From contig NZ_JAIVAM010000012.1 in assembly GCF_020171845.1 (NCBI RefSeq), forward strand, positions 62,001 through 126,000: a stretch of DNA of 64,000 bases. The letters are read 5' to 3'. Positions 53,316-62,305 of this stretch are shown here, in pieces (positions within the stretch are counted from its first letter, which is position 1; each line of letters opens with the position of its first letter). The stretch comes from Cytobacillus kochii. Lineage in GTDB: Bacteria; Bacillota; Bacilli; Bacillales; Cytobacillaceae. The position numbers and the translations under genes are program-made. The notes beneath the pieces were generated by a model that worked only from the letters and a program-made list of their open reading frames with translations, was not told the origin of the DNA and searched no databases.

Positions 53316-53545
53316 AAACAAAAAAACCAACTGTAGTGGTTTGTATTTGCTCTCACTACGTACTATCATACGCGTCCAGGTTATCGGTTGGATGCCGTCA
53401 AAGCTTAGTTTCACTTCAGCTTTGCTTCTCAGAGAGGATTTTCATTGTGGTCTTAACGTCAGCCTCTCAGCAAATGGCTAACTCTCTTTGGATAAGATGT
53501 GCACAACTACTCTTTCTCGTCAACGAATTGAATAGAATTTAATTA
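53316..53545 (-). ncRNA. T-box leader of ileS (isoleucine specifier)
   Basis: On the minus strand the leader has the T-box stem I features: GACGAGAAAGAGTAGTTGTG with the AGTA bulge, AGAGAGTTAGCCATTTGCTG, and a specifier loop GAAAATCCTC in which ATC would be the Ile codon. Stem III (AAAGCT/AAGCTTT) follows. The T-box motif itself is a divergent CTGGACGCG variant. A promoter TTGACA (53579-53584) - 17 bp - TATGAT (53556-53561) precedes it. Confidence 0.75.
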
Positions 53546-53555
53546 ATATGAAAGT

Positions 53556-53584
53556 ATCATATGTTAATAATTATGAATTGTCAA
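53556..53584 (-). promoter_or_regulatory. SigA promoter of the ileS leader
   Basis: On the minus strand, consensus TTGACA is followed by TATGAT after exactly 17 bp. The rest of 53585-53699 must hold the promoter of the divergent molybdopterin oxidoreductase gene, which I cannot define. Confidence 0.8.
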
Positions 53585-53699
53585 TAGAAATAAATATTTT
53601 ATCATTGCAGGATGAAGAGAAGTAACCTATTATAATAATTATTAATAAAAACATGCTAAATAGACAATAAAGCTTGCCAAGAATAAAGGAGATTACAAA

Positions 53700-55745
53700 A
53701 TGACGATTCACACCGAGAAAGAGGGCATTTTCACGTCCGTTTGTTCACTTGATTGTCCAGACCAATGTGGTTTACTCATACATAAAAAAGAGGGGAAAAT
53801 CATTAAAGTGGAAGGCGATCCTAACCATCCTGTTACGCAAGGGAATATTTGCAATAAAGTAAGAAATATGGCTGAACGGCTATATGACCCAAAGAGATTA
53901 ACTCACCCTCTCAAACGAACTGGTCCAAAAGGTAGTCTTCAATTTGAGGAGATCAGTTGGGATGACGCACTACAAATAATTACAGATAAATGGAAAGATT
54001 TAATTAAAACACACGGCCCTGAGAGTATTCTTCCCTATAGCTTTTACGGTAATATGGGTAGAGTGGCTGCTGAAGGAATGGACCGCCGATTCTTTTCCCG
54101 CTTAGGTGCCAGTAGACTAGAACAAACAGTTTGTCAAGCAGCAGGTAAAGAAGGTTACCGTTACACAATGGGTGGAGGCTTTGGCACAGATCCGGAAGAA
54201 ACAAGTGAAGCCAAGCTCATCATCCTTTGGGGAATTAATGCTGTCAGTACGAATATGCATCAAGTTATCCTTGCCCGAAAAGCAAAAAAACATGGAGCAA
54301 AAATCATCGTGATTGATGTCCATAAAAATCAAACAGGCAAAATGGCTGATTGGTTTATTCCCATTAAACCAGGTACGGATAGTGCGCTTGCACTTGGGAT
54401 GATGCATATCTTGTTCGCTGAGCATATGGTAGATGAGGAATTTCTTGAAACGTATACCATTGGACATGAGCAATTACGAACACATGTAAAAAAATATACG
54501 CCAGAAGTAGTCTCTTCTATTACAGGGGTATCTATTGATGATCTTTATCAATTAGCAAGAGAGTATGGTCAGAGTACCCCGTCATTTATCCGGATTGGCA
54601 ATGGATTGCAACATCATGATAATGGTGGGATGAATGTACGTGCCATATCCTGCCTTCCTGCTCTAACAGGCCAATGGCTGCATAAAGGTGGTGGCGCACT
54701 AAAATCAAACTCTGGGTTTTTAGCTTTCAATACCGCGGTTATGCAGCGTCCCGATTTATTAGCAAATAAACAGACAAGATCGATTAATATGAATCTCATA
54801 GGTGAAGCTTTAGTACAAAAAGATGAACCTATCCGCTCCATGTACGTTTATGGTAGTAATCCGGCTGTTATTGCGCCAAATAGTAATCTAGTGAAAAAAG
54901 GGCTTGAAAGAGAAGATTTATTTTTAGTGGTTCATGATTTGTTCTTAACGGAAACAGCTCAATATGCCGATATTATCTTGCCGTCTACCTCATCATATGA
55001 GAATACAGATTTTTACACGTCTTATTGGCACCATTATATTCATTTGCATGAACCAGTCATAGAACCGTATGGTGAGTCAAGGTCCAATCATCTTGTTTTT
55101 CAACAGCTAGCACATTATATGGGATATACTGAAGATTTATTTAAGGATTCCGAAGAAGATTTAATCACATCCGCTTTAGCGAATACAAAGAATGAGTATA
55201 TGAAGGAAATTAATTTTGAGCGTCTAAAAGAAAATCGCTTTATGAAAGCAGACGTACGTCCATTACTTCCTGGCAAACTTAAGACACCAAGTGGAAAAAT
55301 TGAACTTTATTCTGAATTAATGGAGAAGGACGGTTTAAATCCACTGCCGACCTACAATCCAATTGTAGATGAAGGCGATGCGCCATTTTTATTCGTACCA
55401 GCACCGAACCATAATTTTTTAAATAGTACTTTTTCTAATAATGACAAGCATATTAAATTAGAAAAACAACCAAAAATCCATTTGCATAGCAAGGACGCGC
55501 AGGCTTATCGAATTGAAGATGGAGATCTAGTAAAAATCTTTAATGATCGAGGAGAATGTGAGTTAACCGCTGCTGTCGGAGAAAACGTACTTCCTGGGGT
55601 TGTTGTTAGTCAAGGTCTTTGGGCTGATGAGCCAGGTAAGAAACATCTCGTTAATACCCTCACACCTGATAGAGTCGCTGATATGGGAGGCGGGGCGACT
55701 TTCTTTTCTGGCAGAGTGTATATTGAGAAAGTCATTAGTAATTAA
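53700..55745 (+). CDS. molybdopterin oxidoreductase (formate dehydrogenase / YyaE-like)
   Basis: This 681-residue cytoplasmic enzyme belongs to the DMSO reductase superfamily. A 4Fe-4S site is formed by Cys15, Cys19, Cys23 and Cys51 in SVCSLDCPDQCG and GNICNK. The molybdopterin-binding parts continue with LIILWGINAVSTNMH, VIDVHKNQTGKMADWFIPIK, GNGLQHHDNGGMNVRAISCL and the C-terminal dinucleotide domain FVPAPNHNFLNST. There is no signal peptide and no subunit genes next to it, as in Bacillus YyaE. Substrate unknown: formate, nitrate-type or sulfoxide are all possible. ATG 53700 follows AAAGGAG. Confidence 0.9.
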   Translation: MTIHTEKEGIFTSVCSLDCPDQCGLLIHKKEGKIIKVEGDPNHPVTQGNICNKVRNMAERLYDPKRLTHPLKRTGPKGSLQFEEISWDDALQIITDKWKDLIKTHGPESILPYSFYGNMGRVAAEGMDRRFFSRLGASRLEQTVCQAAGKEGYRYTMGGGFGTDPEETSEAKLIILWGINAVSTNMHQVILARKAKKHGAKIIVIDVHKNQTGKMADWFIPIKPGTDSALALGMMHILFAEHMVDEEFLETYTIGHEQLRTHVKKYTPEVVSSITGVSIDDLYQLAREYGQSTPSFIRIGNGLQHHDNGGMNVRAISCLPALTGQWLHKGGGALKSNSGFLAFNTAVMQRPDLLANKQTRSINMNLIGEALVQKDEPIRSMYVYGSNPAVIAPNSNLVKKGLEREDLFLVVHDLFLTETAQYADIILPSTSSYENTDFYTSYWHHYIHLHEPVIEPYGESRSNHLVFQQLAHYMGYTEDLFKDSEEDLITSALANTKNEYMKEINFERLKENRFMKADVRPLLPGKLKTPSGKIELYSELMEKDGLNPLPTYNPIVDEGDAPFLFVPAPNHNFLNSTFSNNDKHIKLEKQPKIHLHSKDAQAYRIEDGDLVKIFNDRGECELTAAVGENVLPGVVVSQGLWADEPGKKHLVNTLTPDRVADMGGGATFFSGRVYIEKVISN

Positions 55746-55788
55746 TACCTTTTTTAGAAAATGGACAAATGTCTAAATTACAGAATGG

Positions 55789-55832
55789 CTAGGACAAACT
55801 GGTATGGTTGAACGTTTGTTCTAGTCTTTTTT
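55789..55832 (+). terminator. terminator of the molybdopterin oxidoreductase gene
   Basis: CTAGGACAAAC and GTTTGTTCTAG form a stem followed by TCTTTTTTAT. The following 55833-56054 has no gene that I can see. Confidence 0.85.
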
Positions 55833-56054
55833 ATAGTGCTAAGGGAAGAAGACCAATGTTTAGGTTTTACTTCTCTAGATTAGTTTCCGTTTTGCAACCA
55901 TTAAATTGGAAGTTAACCTATTGTTGGTTATGTTTAGCTATTTACATAGCCCATATCCGAAATTGCTCACCTGTTGTCTAGTTCCCCCCTTTTGCGCTAT
56001 TCTCACATCTCATTAGTTTGGTATCTATGCATCAATCATACATTTTCCCAAAGA

Positions 56055-56099
56055 AAAGAGCCGAACAAATCCCTATTTAACAATGGAAATTTGTTCGGC
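56055..56099 (-). terminator. terminator of the pst operon
   Basis: GCCGAACAAAT and ATTTGTTCGGC form a perfect 11-bp stem 18 nt past pstB, with T-rich flank on the minus strand. Confidence 0.85.
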
Positions 56100-56116
56100 A
56101 CCTCACGTTTATTTTT

Positions 56117-56935
56117 TTAACCGAATCTGCCAGTCACATAATCTTCTGTACGGCTATCTTTTGGCATGGAGAAGATTTGATCGGTTTGTTCAAATTCAAT
56201 GACTTCTCCGTTGAGGAAGAACGCTGTCTTATCGGATACACGAGCAGCTTGTTGCATATTATGAGTAACGATGACGATCGTATAATCTTTCTTCAAATGA
56301 GCAATAAGTTCTTCTACTTTAAGTGTTGAAATGGGGTCAAGTGCTGAAGTTGGCTCATCCATTAATATGACGTCTGGTTTCATGGCAATTGCTCTGGCAA
56401 TACAAACACGTTGTTGTTGACCACCTGATAAACCAAGTGCCGAAGTTTTTAAACGATCTTTTACTTCGTCCCATATCGCTGCTCCACGTAAACTTTCTTC
56501 AACAATTTTATTCAATTCTTTTTTATTTTTAATCCCTTGCATTCTAGGCCCATAGGCTACATTATCATAGATGCTCATTGGAAATAGATTTGGCTTCTGG
56601 AAAACCATACCGACTTTTGTTCTAAGTTCAATAACATCTTTTGATTGATATATATTATTGCCATTAATGTGGATATCTCCATTAATTCTCACACTATCAA
56701 TTAAATCATTCATACGATTCAATGTTCTTAAGAAAGTCGATTTTCCACATCCAGAAGGACCAATTAATGCTGTTACCTCTTTTTCACGAATATCTAATGA
56801 CACTTGATAAAGCGCTTGGTTCTCACCGTAGAATAAATCTAAGTCTCTTACACTAATTTTCACTGAACGCTGATCATTTTGATGTTCAACATTTGCAGAC
56901 TCTTTTACTTCTTTACGTTCTAGTGTTGTATTCAT
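56117..56935 (-). CDS. pstB: phosphate ABC transporter ATP-binding protein
   Basis: This 272-residue ATPase drives high-affinity phosphate import. It has Walker [10 protein letters not shown], the Q-loop in [20 protein letters not shown], signature [20 protein letters not shown] and Walker [13 protein letters not shown], with the PstB-typical switch [23 protein letters not shown] at 56935 follows AAAGGAG. It is the last gene of pstSCAB, 17 nt after pstA; no second pstB and no phoU follow. Confidence 0.96.
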   Translation of the reverse strand: MNTTLERKEVKESANVEHQNDQRSVKISVRDLDLFYGENQALYQVSLDIREKEVTALIGPSGCGKSTFLRTLNRMNDLIDSVRINGDIHINGNNIYQSKDVIELRTKVGMVFQKPNLFPMSIYDNVAYGPRMQGIKNKKELNKIVEESLRGAAIWDEVKDRLKTSALGLSGGQQQRVCIARAIAMKPDVILMDEPTSALDPISTLKVEELIAHLKKDYTIVIVTHNMQQAARVSDKTAFFLNGEVIEFEQTDQIFSMPKDSRTEDYVTGRFG

Positions 56936-56952
56936 GAATAGAACACTCCTTT

Positions 56953-57777
56953 TTAATAGTCAGCTTTATTAAGCTTTTTAGAGATAAATGTTGCAGCAAA
57001 GTTTAGAGCAAGAATCATTACAATTAACACAATACCAATTGCTGCTGCTAATTCAATATCACCAGATTCTTGTGTAACAAGATACGAATGAACCGTTAAT
57101 GTTCTCGCTGATGAGAAAATCCCTTCAGGCATTGCAGCTACTGTACCTGCTGTTAAAAAGATTGCTGCTGATTCACCAATGATACGTCCCATTGAGAGGA
57201 TAATCCCTGATAAGATCCCTGGCATAGCGCTAGGTAAAATGACTTTATATAGTGTTTGTAACTTTGTTGAACCTAATGCCAGGGAACCTTCTCGGTAACT
57301 AGCTGGTACTGTTTTTAATGCTTCTTCTGTTGTACGGATGATCACTGGTAAAACAATAATTGTTAAGGTCAAGGATGCTGAAATAATAGACATCCCCATC
57401 GCCAATGTGGTAACAAAAAATACAGCACCGAATAATCCGTATATAATAGATGGAATACCCGTTAAACTCTCTGTTGCAAACCGGATCATTCGAACGAGCT
57501 TTCCTTGTTTCGCGTACTCTTGTAAATAAACTGCTGCTAAAATCCCAACTGGAGTGGCAATGACTAACGATATCACAATTGTATAAATGGTAGTAATAAT
57601 CATTGGCCAAATTCCACCGCCGCCGACAGGTGAATAGTCACCAAAGATAAAATCAAGATTAATTAACCCGATACCTTTATAAAAAATATAACCAACGATA
57701 ATAAGTAGGATAGCTACAGTTAAGAAAGCGCCAAACCACAATAAGCCTAATAATAAATTATCTTTAAACTTTCTCAC
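56953..57777 (-). CDS. pstA: phosphate ABC transporter permease
   Basis: This permease of about 274 residues has six membrane helices and the ABC permease loop [20 protein letters not shown] with [16 protein letters not shown]. It pairs with PstC in the membrane. The start is GTG 57777: AAAGGTGG ends eight nt upstream, and it begins one base after the pstC stop. A GTG 12 nt earlier overlaps that site. The gene is in the order pstS-C-A-B. Confidence 0.95.
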   Translation of the reverse strand: MRKFKDNLLLGLLWFGAFLTVAILLIIVGYIFYKGIGLINLDFIFGDYSPVGGGGIWPMIITTIYTIVISLVIATPVGILAAVYLQEYAKQGKLVRMIRFATESLTGIPSIIYGLFGAVFFVTTLAMGMSIISASLTLTIIVLPVIIRTTEEALKTVPASYREGSLALGSTKLQTLYKVILPSAMPGILSGIILSMGRIIGESAAIFLTAGTVAAMPEGIFSSARTLTVHSYLVTQESGDIELAAAIGIVLIVMILALNFAATFISKKLNKADY

Positions 57778-57778
57778 T

Positions 57779-58684
57779 TTACTTCCCACCTTTCGAACTT
57801 ATTTTTGCTAATACGAAATTCAATATTAGAATGAATGAGAATAATACTATTCCTGTCGCAAATAACATTTCCTGATGTGTACCATAAGCGTAACCCATTT
57901 CAAGGGCAATATTCGTTGTAAGTGGCCTTACACTATCCGTTAAGCTTGTTGGTATAATCAAACTATTACCAGCAACAAGAATGACTGCCATTGTCTCTCC
58001 AATTGCTCGTCCTAGTCCTAATACAATCGCTGCCATAATACCTGATTTTGCTGCTGGAACAACGACTTTAAAGATGGTTCCGATTGGCGAGGCACCTAAT
58101 GCTAAGGAACCTTCTCTATACGTTTTCGGTACTGCCCTAATGGCTGTTTCAGCAACGGTTACAATTGTAGGTAACATCATGATCGCTAATACGAGAATAA
58201 CCGCTATTAAACTTTGCCCTTTTACTAAGCCAAGATTATTTTGTAAGAAAGGAACAATAATCGCTAGGCCGAATACACCATATAATACAGAGGGAATACC
58301 CGCTAACAATTGCACAGCTGGTGAAATAATCTTTGCAATTGGTTTTGGAGCTATTTCCGATAAAAAGATCGCCGTTAATAACCCAATTGGTACTCCAATG
58401 ACAAGCGCTCCAATCGTTGCATAAATGGAAGCAACTATCATTGGAAAAATTCCATACTTATCTTCACTCGGTATCCAATCAGAGCCAAAGATAAAATCAA
58501 TAAAGCTATATCCGTCTGCAATGAATGGATTCGATCCTTTAAAGAAGACGAATCCAATAATGAGAAATAAACTAAGCACAGAGATTAGCGCACAGATTAA
58601 AAACAACTTCTCTGAAATGAACTCCATAATATATTTTAATCGATTAGATTTATTTGTTTGTTTTACTTCTGATGGATTTGGCAA
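57779..58684 (-). CDS. pstC: phosphate ABC transporter permease
   Basis: This permease of about 301 residues has six helices, the N-terminal FLIIGFVFFKGSNPFIADGY, and the ATPase-contact loop [20 protein letters not shown] followed by GLGRAIGETMAVILVAG, as in PstC. The start is TTG 58684 (MPNPSEVKQTN), because GGAGG lies seven nt before it; the upstream GTG 58705 overlaps that site. It lies 43 nt after pstS. Confidence 0.95.
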   Translation of the reverse strand: MPNPSEVKQTNKSNRLKYIMEFISEKLFLICALISVLSLFLIIGFVFFKGSNPFIADGYSFIDFIFGSDWIPSEDKYGIFPMIVASIYATIGALVIGVPIGLLTAIFLSEIAPKPIAKIISPAVQLLAGIPSVLYGVFGLAIIVPFLQNNLGLVKGQSLIAVILVLAIMMLPTIVTVAETAIRAVPKTYREGSLALGASPIGTIFKVVVPAAKSGIMAAIVLGLGRAIGETMAVILVAGNSLIIPTSLTDSVRPLTTNIALEMGYAYGTHQEMLFATGIVLFSFILILNFVLAKISSKGGK

Positions 58685-58727
58685 AACACATACCTCCAAA
58701 GTCACTTGCTAATTGTTTGATGTAGCA

Positions 58728-59570
58728 TCATTCTTCTATAATTGGTATAGCCCCTGCTTCTGCAGCTATTTCCTGCCCAGCTTCACTTAAAATGAAATCA
58801 ATAAACGCTTGGCTTTCCTCTGATAAGTCTTTATGCACGAAAAGGAAAGGACGAGATAATGGATATTTCTCTTCAATCACATTTTTAGCAGTTGGTTCTA
58901 CCCCATTAATATTAATCGTTGAAATTGTATCATCTATATATTCAAAAGAGATAAACCCAATAGCATGTTCATTTGTTGCAACCGTCGTTTTTATATTTCC
59001 GTTCCCACTAGCGATAATTGAGCTCCGCACTAATTCACCAGAAGAGTAGTCAACAATTTCCTGAAAAGCATCTCTCGAACCTGACCCGTCTTCACGTGAA
59101 ACGACAACAATCTCCATATCTTTACCGCCCACATCTTTCCAGTTTGTTATTTCACCAGTAAAGATCTTTTTCACTTCATCCATTGTTAAATCTTTTACTT
59201 TATTGTTTGCGTGTGTAACGACTACAATTCCGTCAAAAGCAATGATTGTAGGTGTTACTTCTTCTTCTTCTCCTGACTCTAAGTTACGAGAAGACATACC
59301 AATTTCGGAAACTCCACTTATTGCATTTGTAATTCCTGCTGAAGAACCAATTTGATTGATTTCAATATTCACATCCGCATTTTCCATATATTTAGCAGCT
59401 AGCTTTTCCGCTAGCGGACCAACTGACGTAGAACCAGAAATGGATATCGTGCTTCCGTTACCTGTACTGGCTTGTCCCTCTCCTTCTTCTTCACCACCAT
59501 TACATGCAGTCAAAATTAAGGTAAGTGACAAAAGTAACAAAATACTCTTCCATTTTCGAAGTTTTAGCAT
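58728..59570 (-). CDS. pstS: phosphate-binding lipoprotein
   Basis: This 280-residue lipoprotein has a signal peptide with lipobox LTAC (Cys23) and then the phosphate-binding motifs ISISGSTSVGPLAEKLA (Ser/Thr loop), GSSAGITNAISG and SREDGSGSRDAFQEIV. It captures phosphate at the cell surface for PstCAB. ATG at 59570 follows GGAGG. It is the first operon gene; four phased Pho half-sites lie 68-106 bp upstream. Confidence 0.96.
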   Translation of the reverse strand: MLKLRKWKSILLLLSLTLILTACNGGEEEGEGQASTGNGSTISISGSTSVGPLAEKLAAKYMENADVNIEINQIGSSAGITNAISGVSEIGMSSRNLESGEEEEVTPTIIAFDGIVVVTHANNKVKDLTMDEVKKIFTGEITNWKDVGGKDMEIVVVSREDGSGSRDAFQEIVDYSSGELVRSSIIASGNGNIKTTVATNEHAIGFISFEYIDDTISTININGVEPTAKNVIEEKYPLSRPFLFVHKDLSEESQAFIDFILSEAGQEIAAEAGAIPIIEE

Positions 59571-59637
59571 AGAAAAACCTCCACTTTAGATTGCTTTTAG
59601 CTGTTTTGTTTGTGTTAACCCCAATATAACGAATCAT

Positions 59638-59676
59638 ATTTAATTCTCTATTAACCTTTTGTAAAGCCTTTGTAAA
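59638..59676 (-). promoter_or_regulatory. Pho box array upstream of pstS
   Basis: On the minus strand TTTACA, TTTACA, TTAATA and TTAAAT recur at exactly 11-bp steps (5-bp spacers) from 59676 down to 59638. This is the direct-repeat layout bound by PhoP dimers upstream of pst in Bacillus. Confidence 0.85.
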
Positions 59677-59759
59677 TTTCATCAATATACCCATAAATTT
59701 ATGGAGAAATTGTAAAAATCAACCTAAAAATATTATCAATTTTTCAAACTTTCATTTTT

Positions 59760-59773
59760 TGAAAACGTTTATT
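59760..59773. promoter_or_regulatory. CcpA-site-like sequence upstream of pstS
   Basis: TGAAAACGTTTATT matches the catabolite response element except for one late position. It lies 84 bp above the Pho box and 109 bp before the divergent UvrC-like gene. Which promoter it serves is unclear. Confidence 0.4.
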
Positions 59774-59881
59774 TTGTCTACATTATATGATTTAAAAACA
59801 TTTAAAGAAAAATACGCGGAAGTATGGGCTTTTTTATGTAGGTTGTGGTACGATGATTGCTAGAATAGGAAGTGATTATTG

Positions 59882-60259
59882 ATGATTAATATTGAAATAC
59901 CTCAACCAGACTTAGTTATCACTAAAAAGAAGCCTGGCGGGGAACAAGGAACAACGGCCATCAGCCATTTATATGGTTTTACGGACTTTACAAAGATTCC
60001 AAGAGATAGAGGTGGAATGATTTTATTCTTTGACAAAAAAGAGAACCTTCTTTTTGTTGGGAAAGCACGTAAACTAAGACAACGTGTAAAAAAGCATTTC
60101 GACGACCAAGTGTCTCCCATTAAAAATCACCGTGAACAAGTAACCAAAATTGCATGTATGTATGTTGATGATCCCGTTGAGCGTGAAATATACGAAACCT
60201 ACATTATTAATAAGTTAAAAGCAAAATATAATACTGAAAAAGTTTTCTTTTCAAGCTAA
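59882..60259 (+). CDS. UvrC-N-terminus-like GIY-YIG mini protein (YurQ-like)
   Basis: This protein of about 125 residues carries a stand-alone domain like the N-terminus of the excision nuclease UvrC. The pattern is GGMILFFDKKENLLFVGKAR, then KLRQRVKKHF with the conserved Arg, and EREIYETYIINKLKAKYN with the conserved Glu. In the GIY-YIG signature both tyrosines are changed (GMI for GxY, FVG for YxG), so nuclease activity is doubtful. Bacillus YurQ is a small protein of this type. The start is ATG 59882 or TTG 59879; both fit AGGAAG. Confidence 0.75.
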   Translation: MINIEIPQPDLVITKKKPGGEQGTTAISHLYGFTDFTKIPRDRGGMILFFDKKENLLFVGKARKLRQRVKKHFDDQVSPIKNHREQVTKIACMYVDDPVEREIYETYIINKLKAKYNTEKVFFSS

Positions 60260-60275
60260 TTTTATTTTAGCTATG

Positions 60276-60308
60276 GGATGAAGGAGAAACCTCCTTCATC
60301 CTTTTTTT
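60276..60308 (+). terminator. terminator of the UvrC-like mini gene
   Basis: GGATGAAGGAG and CTCCTTCATCC form a perfect 11-bp stem with a four-base loop and TTTTTTT. Confidence 0.93.
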
Positions 60309-60372
60309 ATAAAATGATTTCCCTCTCTGAAAGAATCAATTGCATTCATGACTTAATGGTTTTCTAACAACA

Positions 60373-60418
60373 AAAAAAGACTCCCAAACTGTAAGATTCT
60401 TACTAGTCGGAAGTCTTA
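60373..60418 (-). terminator. terminator overlapping the pssA stop
   Basis: On the minus strand AAGACTTCC pairs with GGGAGTCTT and is followed by seven T residues. Confidence 0.7.
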
Positions 60419-61098
60419 TTATTTTGGTTCTTTTTAAAGCGGTACGCTAAATAGGCAATGTACAATGGAGTGGCAATATAAATTAAATAAGGATAGGAAC
60501 CATATGTCCCTTTATAAAGAACAAAAAGCATACAGCCTAAAAAGATTGTCACAATTGTCCCGTACTTTGGTAATGGGATATCTTTTAAACTCGGAATGCG
60601 AATACGACTGACCATTAAAAAACAAAGCGCAGTAAATACAACTGTCGTAATAATACTGGGCACCCAATGGCCAAACAATGTTAGGATAGCTAAAATACCA
60701 CCAGCGGCAGTAATCGGAACACCGATAAAATAATGCATGGACTGCTTACTAGTACCAATATTGAATCGTGCTAAGCGATATGCACCGAATAGCGGGAATA
60801 ACCCAGAAACTAATAATCCAATAGAACCAAATTGGTAAAAGTATGTATAATATACGAGAAATGACGGTGCAACTCCAAAAGTTACAACATCGGCTAATGA
60901 ATCTAATTCTTTGCCTAGCGTACTATCTGCTTTTAACATTCTCGCTGCACGACCATCCATACTATCAAGCATCATCCCGATAATAATCAATATCGCCGCA
61001 TTATTATATTGGCCATGAGCAGCAAATCCAATAGACAAAAATCCACAATATAAATTGCCTAAAGTAAGCATATTAGGTATCATCTTAATAAATTTCAC
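60403..61098 (-). CDS. pssA: CDP-diacylglycerol-serine O-phosphatidyltransferase
   Basis: This 231-residue membrane enzyme makes phosphatidylserine, the precursor of phosphatidylethanolamine. It carries the CDP-alcohol phosphotransferase motif DGRAARMLKADSTLGKELDSLAD in two pieces around residues 48-70, here MLDSMDGRAARMLK and GKELDSLADVVTFG, and several hydrophobic helices after it. The start is GTG 61098 with only a weak GAGTGAT upstream. It stands alone; the decarboxylase psd is not adjacent, unlike in Bacillus subtilis. Confidence 0.92.
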   Translation of the reverse strand: MKFIKMIPNMLTLGNLYCGFLSIGFAAHGQYNNAAILIIIGMMLDSMDGRAARMLKADSTLGKELDSLADVVTFGVAPSFLVYYTYFYQFGSIGLLVSGLFPLFGAYRLARFNIGTSKQSMHYFIGVPITAAGGILAILTLFGHWVPSIITTVVFTALCFLMVSRIRIPSLKDIPLPKYGTIVTIFLGCMLFVLYKGTYGSYPYLIYIATPLYIAYLAYRFKKNQNNKTSD

Positions 61099-61244
61099 TT
61101 ACAATCATCACTCACTTTTTTGTGATCTACGTTGCAAAATAAACCTTCATTTAAACACAAATCACTTTTTAAGGTTTATCTATTATAACACTATATTCTA
61201 AGTTGTTACTATATATGTTTGACGATTATTAAGTTCTTTTGTCC

Positions 61245-62279
61245 CTATTTCTTTTTTTGAGGATTTCTCAAGTCAGAATATTGTTGAATACACGACCAGT
61301 TATCATCATAAACGAAATTTCCTCTTTGTTGATGATAACTACTTTTGGGTACTTCATCGATTTCTAACACAGGTGTTAAGCAACAATCGACTTGCTCGCT
61401 AACACCTATCCAATCAGTAAATGATTGCTCCTTAAAAACTGCAGAAACTTGTTTATAAACAGGATCACTTACCTTCATCATATGACATGCTATCCATTCG
61501 GGATGTTCAACAGCTAAACAAAAAGATTGCCAGAATTTCTTCTCTAATGCGCCTAATGCCATATAGCGACCATCACTTGTTTCGTATAAACAATAGTTAA
61601 CAATGGTCCCTGCTAAAACCTCTACACCTTGTTTCATTTCGGTCACTTGATGAACGAGATGGTGGTTACCCATTAAAGCCGTCATTGTATCTGCCATACT
61701 TACTTGATGGTAGCTACCCTTTCCATTTATCCCTCTTTGAACAAGACCTGCTAAAACTCTTTCGCTTGCCACAATCCCTCCGACTAAATCAGCTATTTGT
61801 TGAGAAGGATGAATGGGACGTCCCATATCATCCTTCCATTGTGCTAACATCCCACTAATGGCCATATAATTCAGATCATGACTTCCAAAGGTAGAATAAA
61901 GAGTATTTTCACCATACCCAACCAATGAACAATAGACAATTGTGGGATGATATGTTTGGATCGTTTCATAGTCTAATGTTAAACGCTTCATCACACCCTG
62001 TCGAAAACTTTCAATGATTACGTCTGCTTCTAGTATTAGTTCCTTCACCTTATTTAAATCGGTTGTATCTTTTAAATTGAGGAAATGACTGTGCTTACCC
62101 CGATTATTACTCGTAAATATGACACCTTGACCTTTGCCCATCGGCTCTACATGTCGTGCAGGATCACCATTGGGTCCTTCTATTTTAATTACTTCTGCTC
62201 CTAGTTCTGCCAATCTAAGCGTGGCAAAAGGACCTGGTAAATAGTTTGTAAAATCAATTATTTTCACACCTGTTAACAT
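61245..62279 (-). CDS. CaiB/BaiF family III CoA-transferase
   Basis: This 344-residue protein moves CoA between carboxylic acids. Family III features are visible: VKIIDFTNYLPGPFATLRLA, LGAEVIKIEGPNGDPAR, NNRGKHSHFLNLKD, and FGSHDLNYMAISGMLA; the aspartate in SHDLNYMA aligns with the active-site Asp of formyl-CoA transferase. It is shorter than the usual 400-residue members. It follows an acyl-CoA ligase and a thiolase in one operon, so it likely serves fatty acid or branched acid catabolism; alpha-methylacyl-CoA racemase is a close alternative. ATG 62279 follows GGAAGGG. Confidence 0.87.
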   Translation of the reverse strand: MLTGVKIIDFTNYLPGPFATLRLAELGAEVIKIEGPNGDPARHVEPMGKGQGVIFTSNNRGKHSHFLNLKDTTDLNKVKELILEADVIIESFRQGVMKRLTLDYETIQTYHPTIVYCSLVGYGENTLYSTFGSHDLNYMAISGMLAQWKDDMGRPIHPSQQIADLVGGIVASERVLAGLVQRGINGKGSYHQVSMADTMTALMGNHHLVHQVTEMKQGVEVLAGTIVNYCLYETSDGRYMALGALEKKFWQSFCLAVEHPEWIACHMMKVSDPVYKQVSAVFKEQSFTDWIGVSEQVDCCLTPVLEIDEVPKSSYHQQRGNFVYDDNWSCIQQYSDLRNPQKKK

Positions 62280-62305
62280 ATGTTATCCCTTCCATTTACT
62301 GGCGG

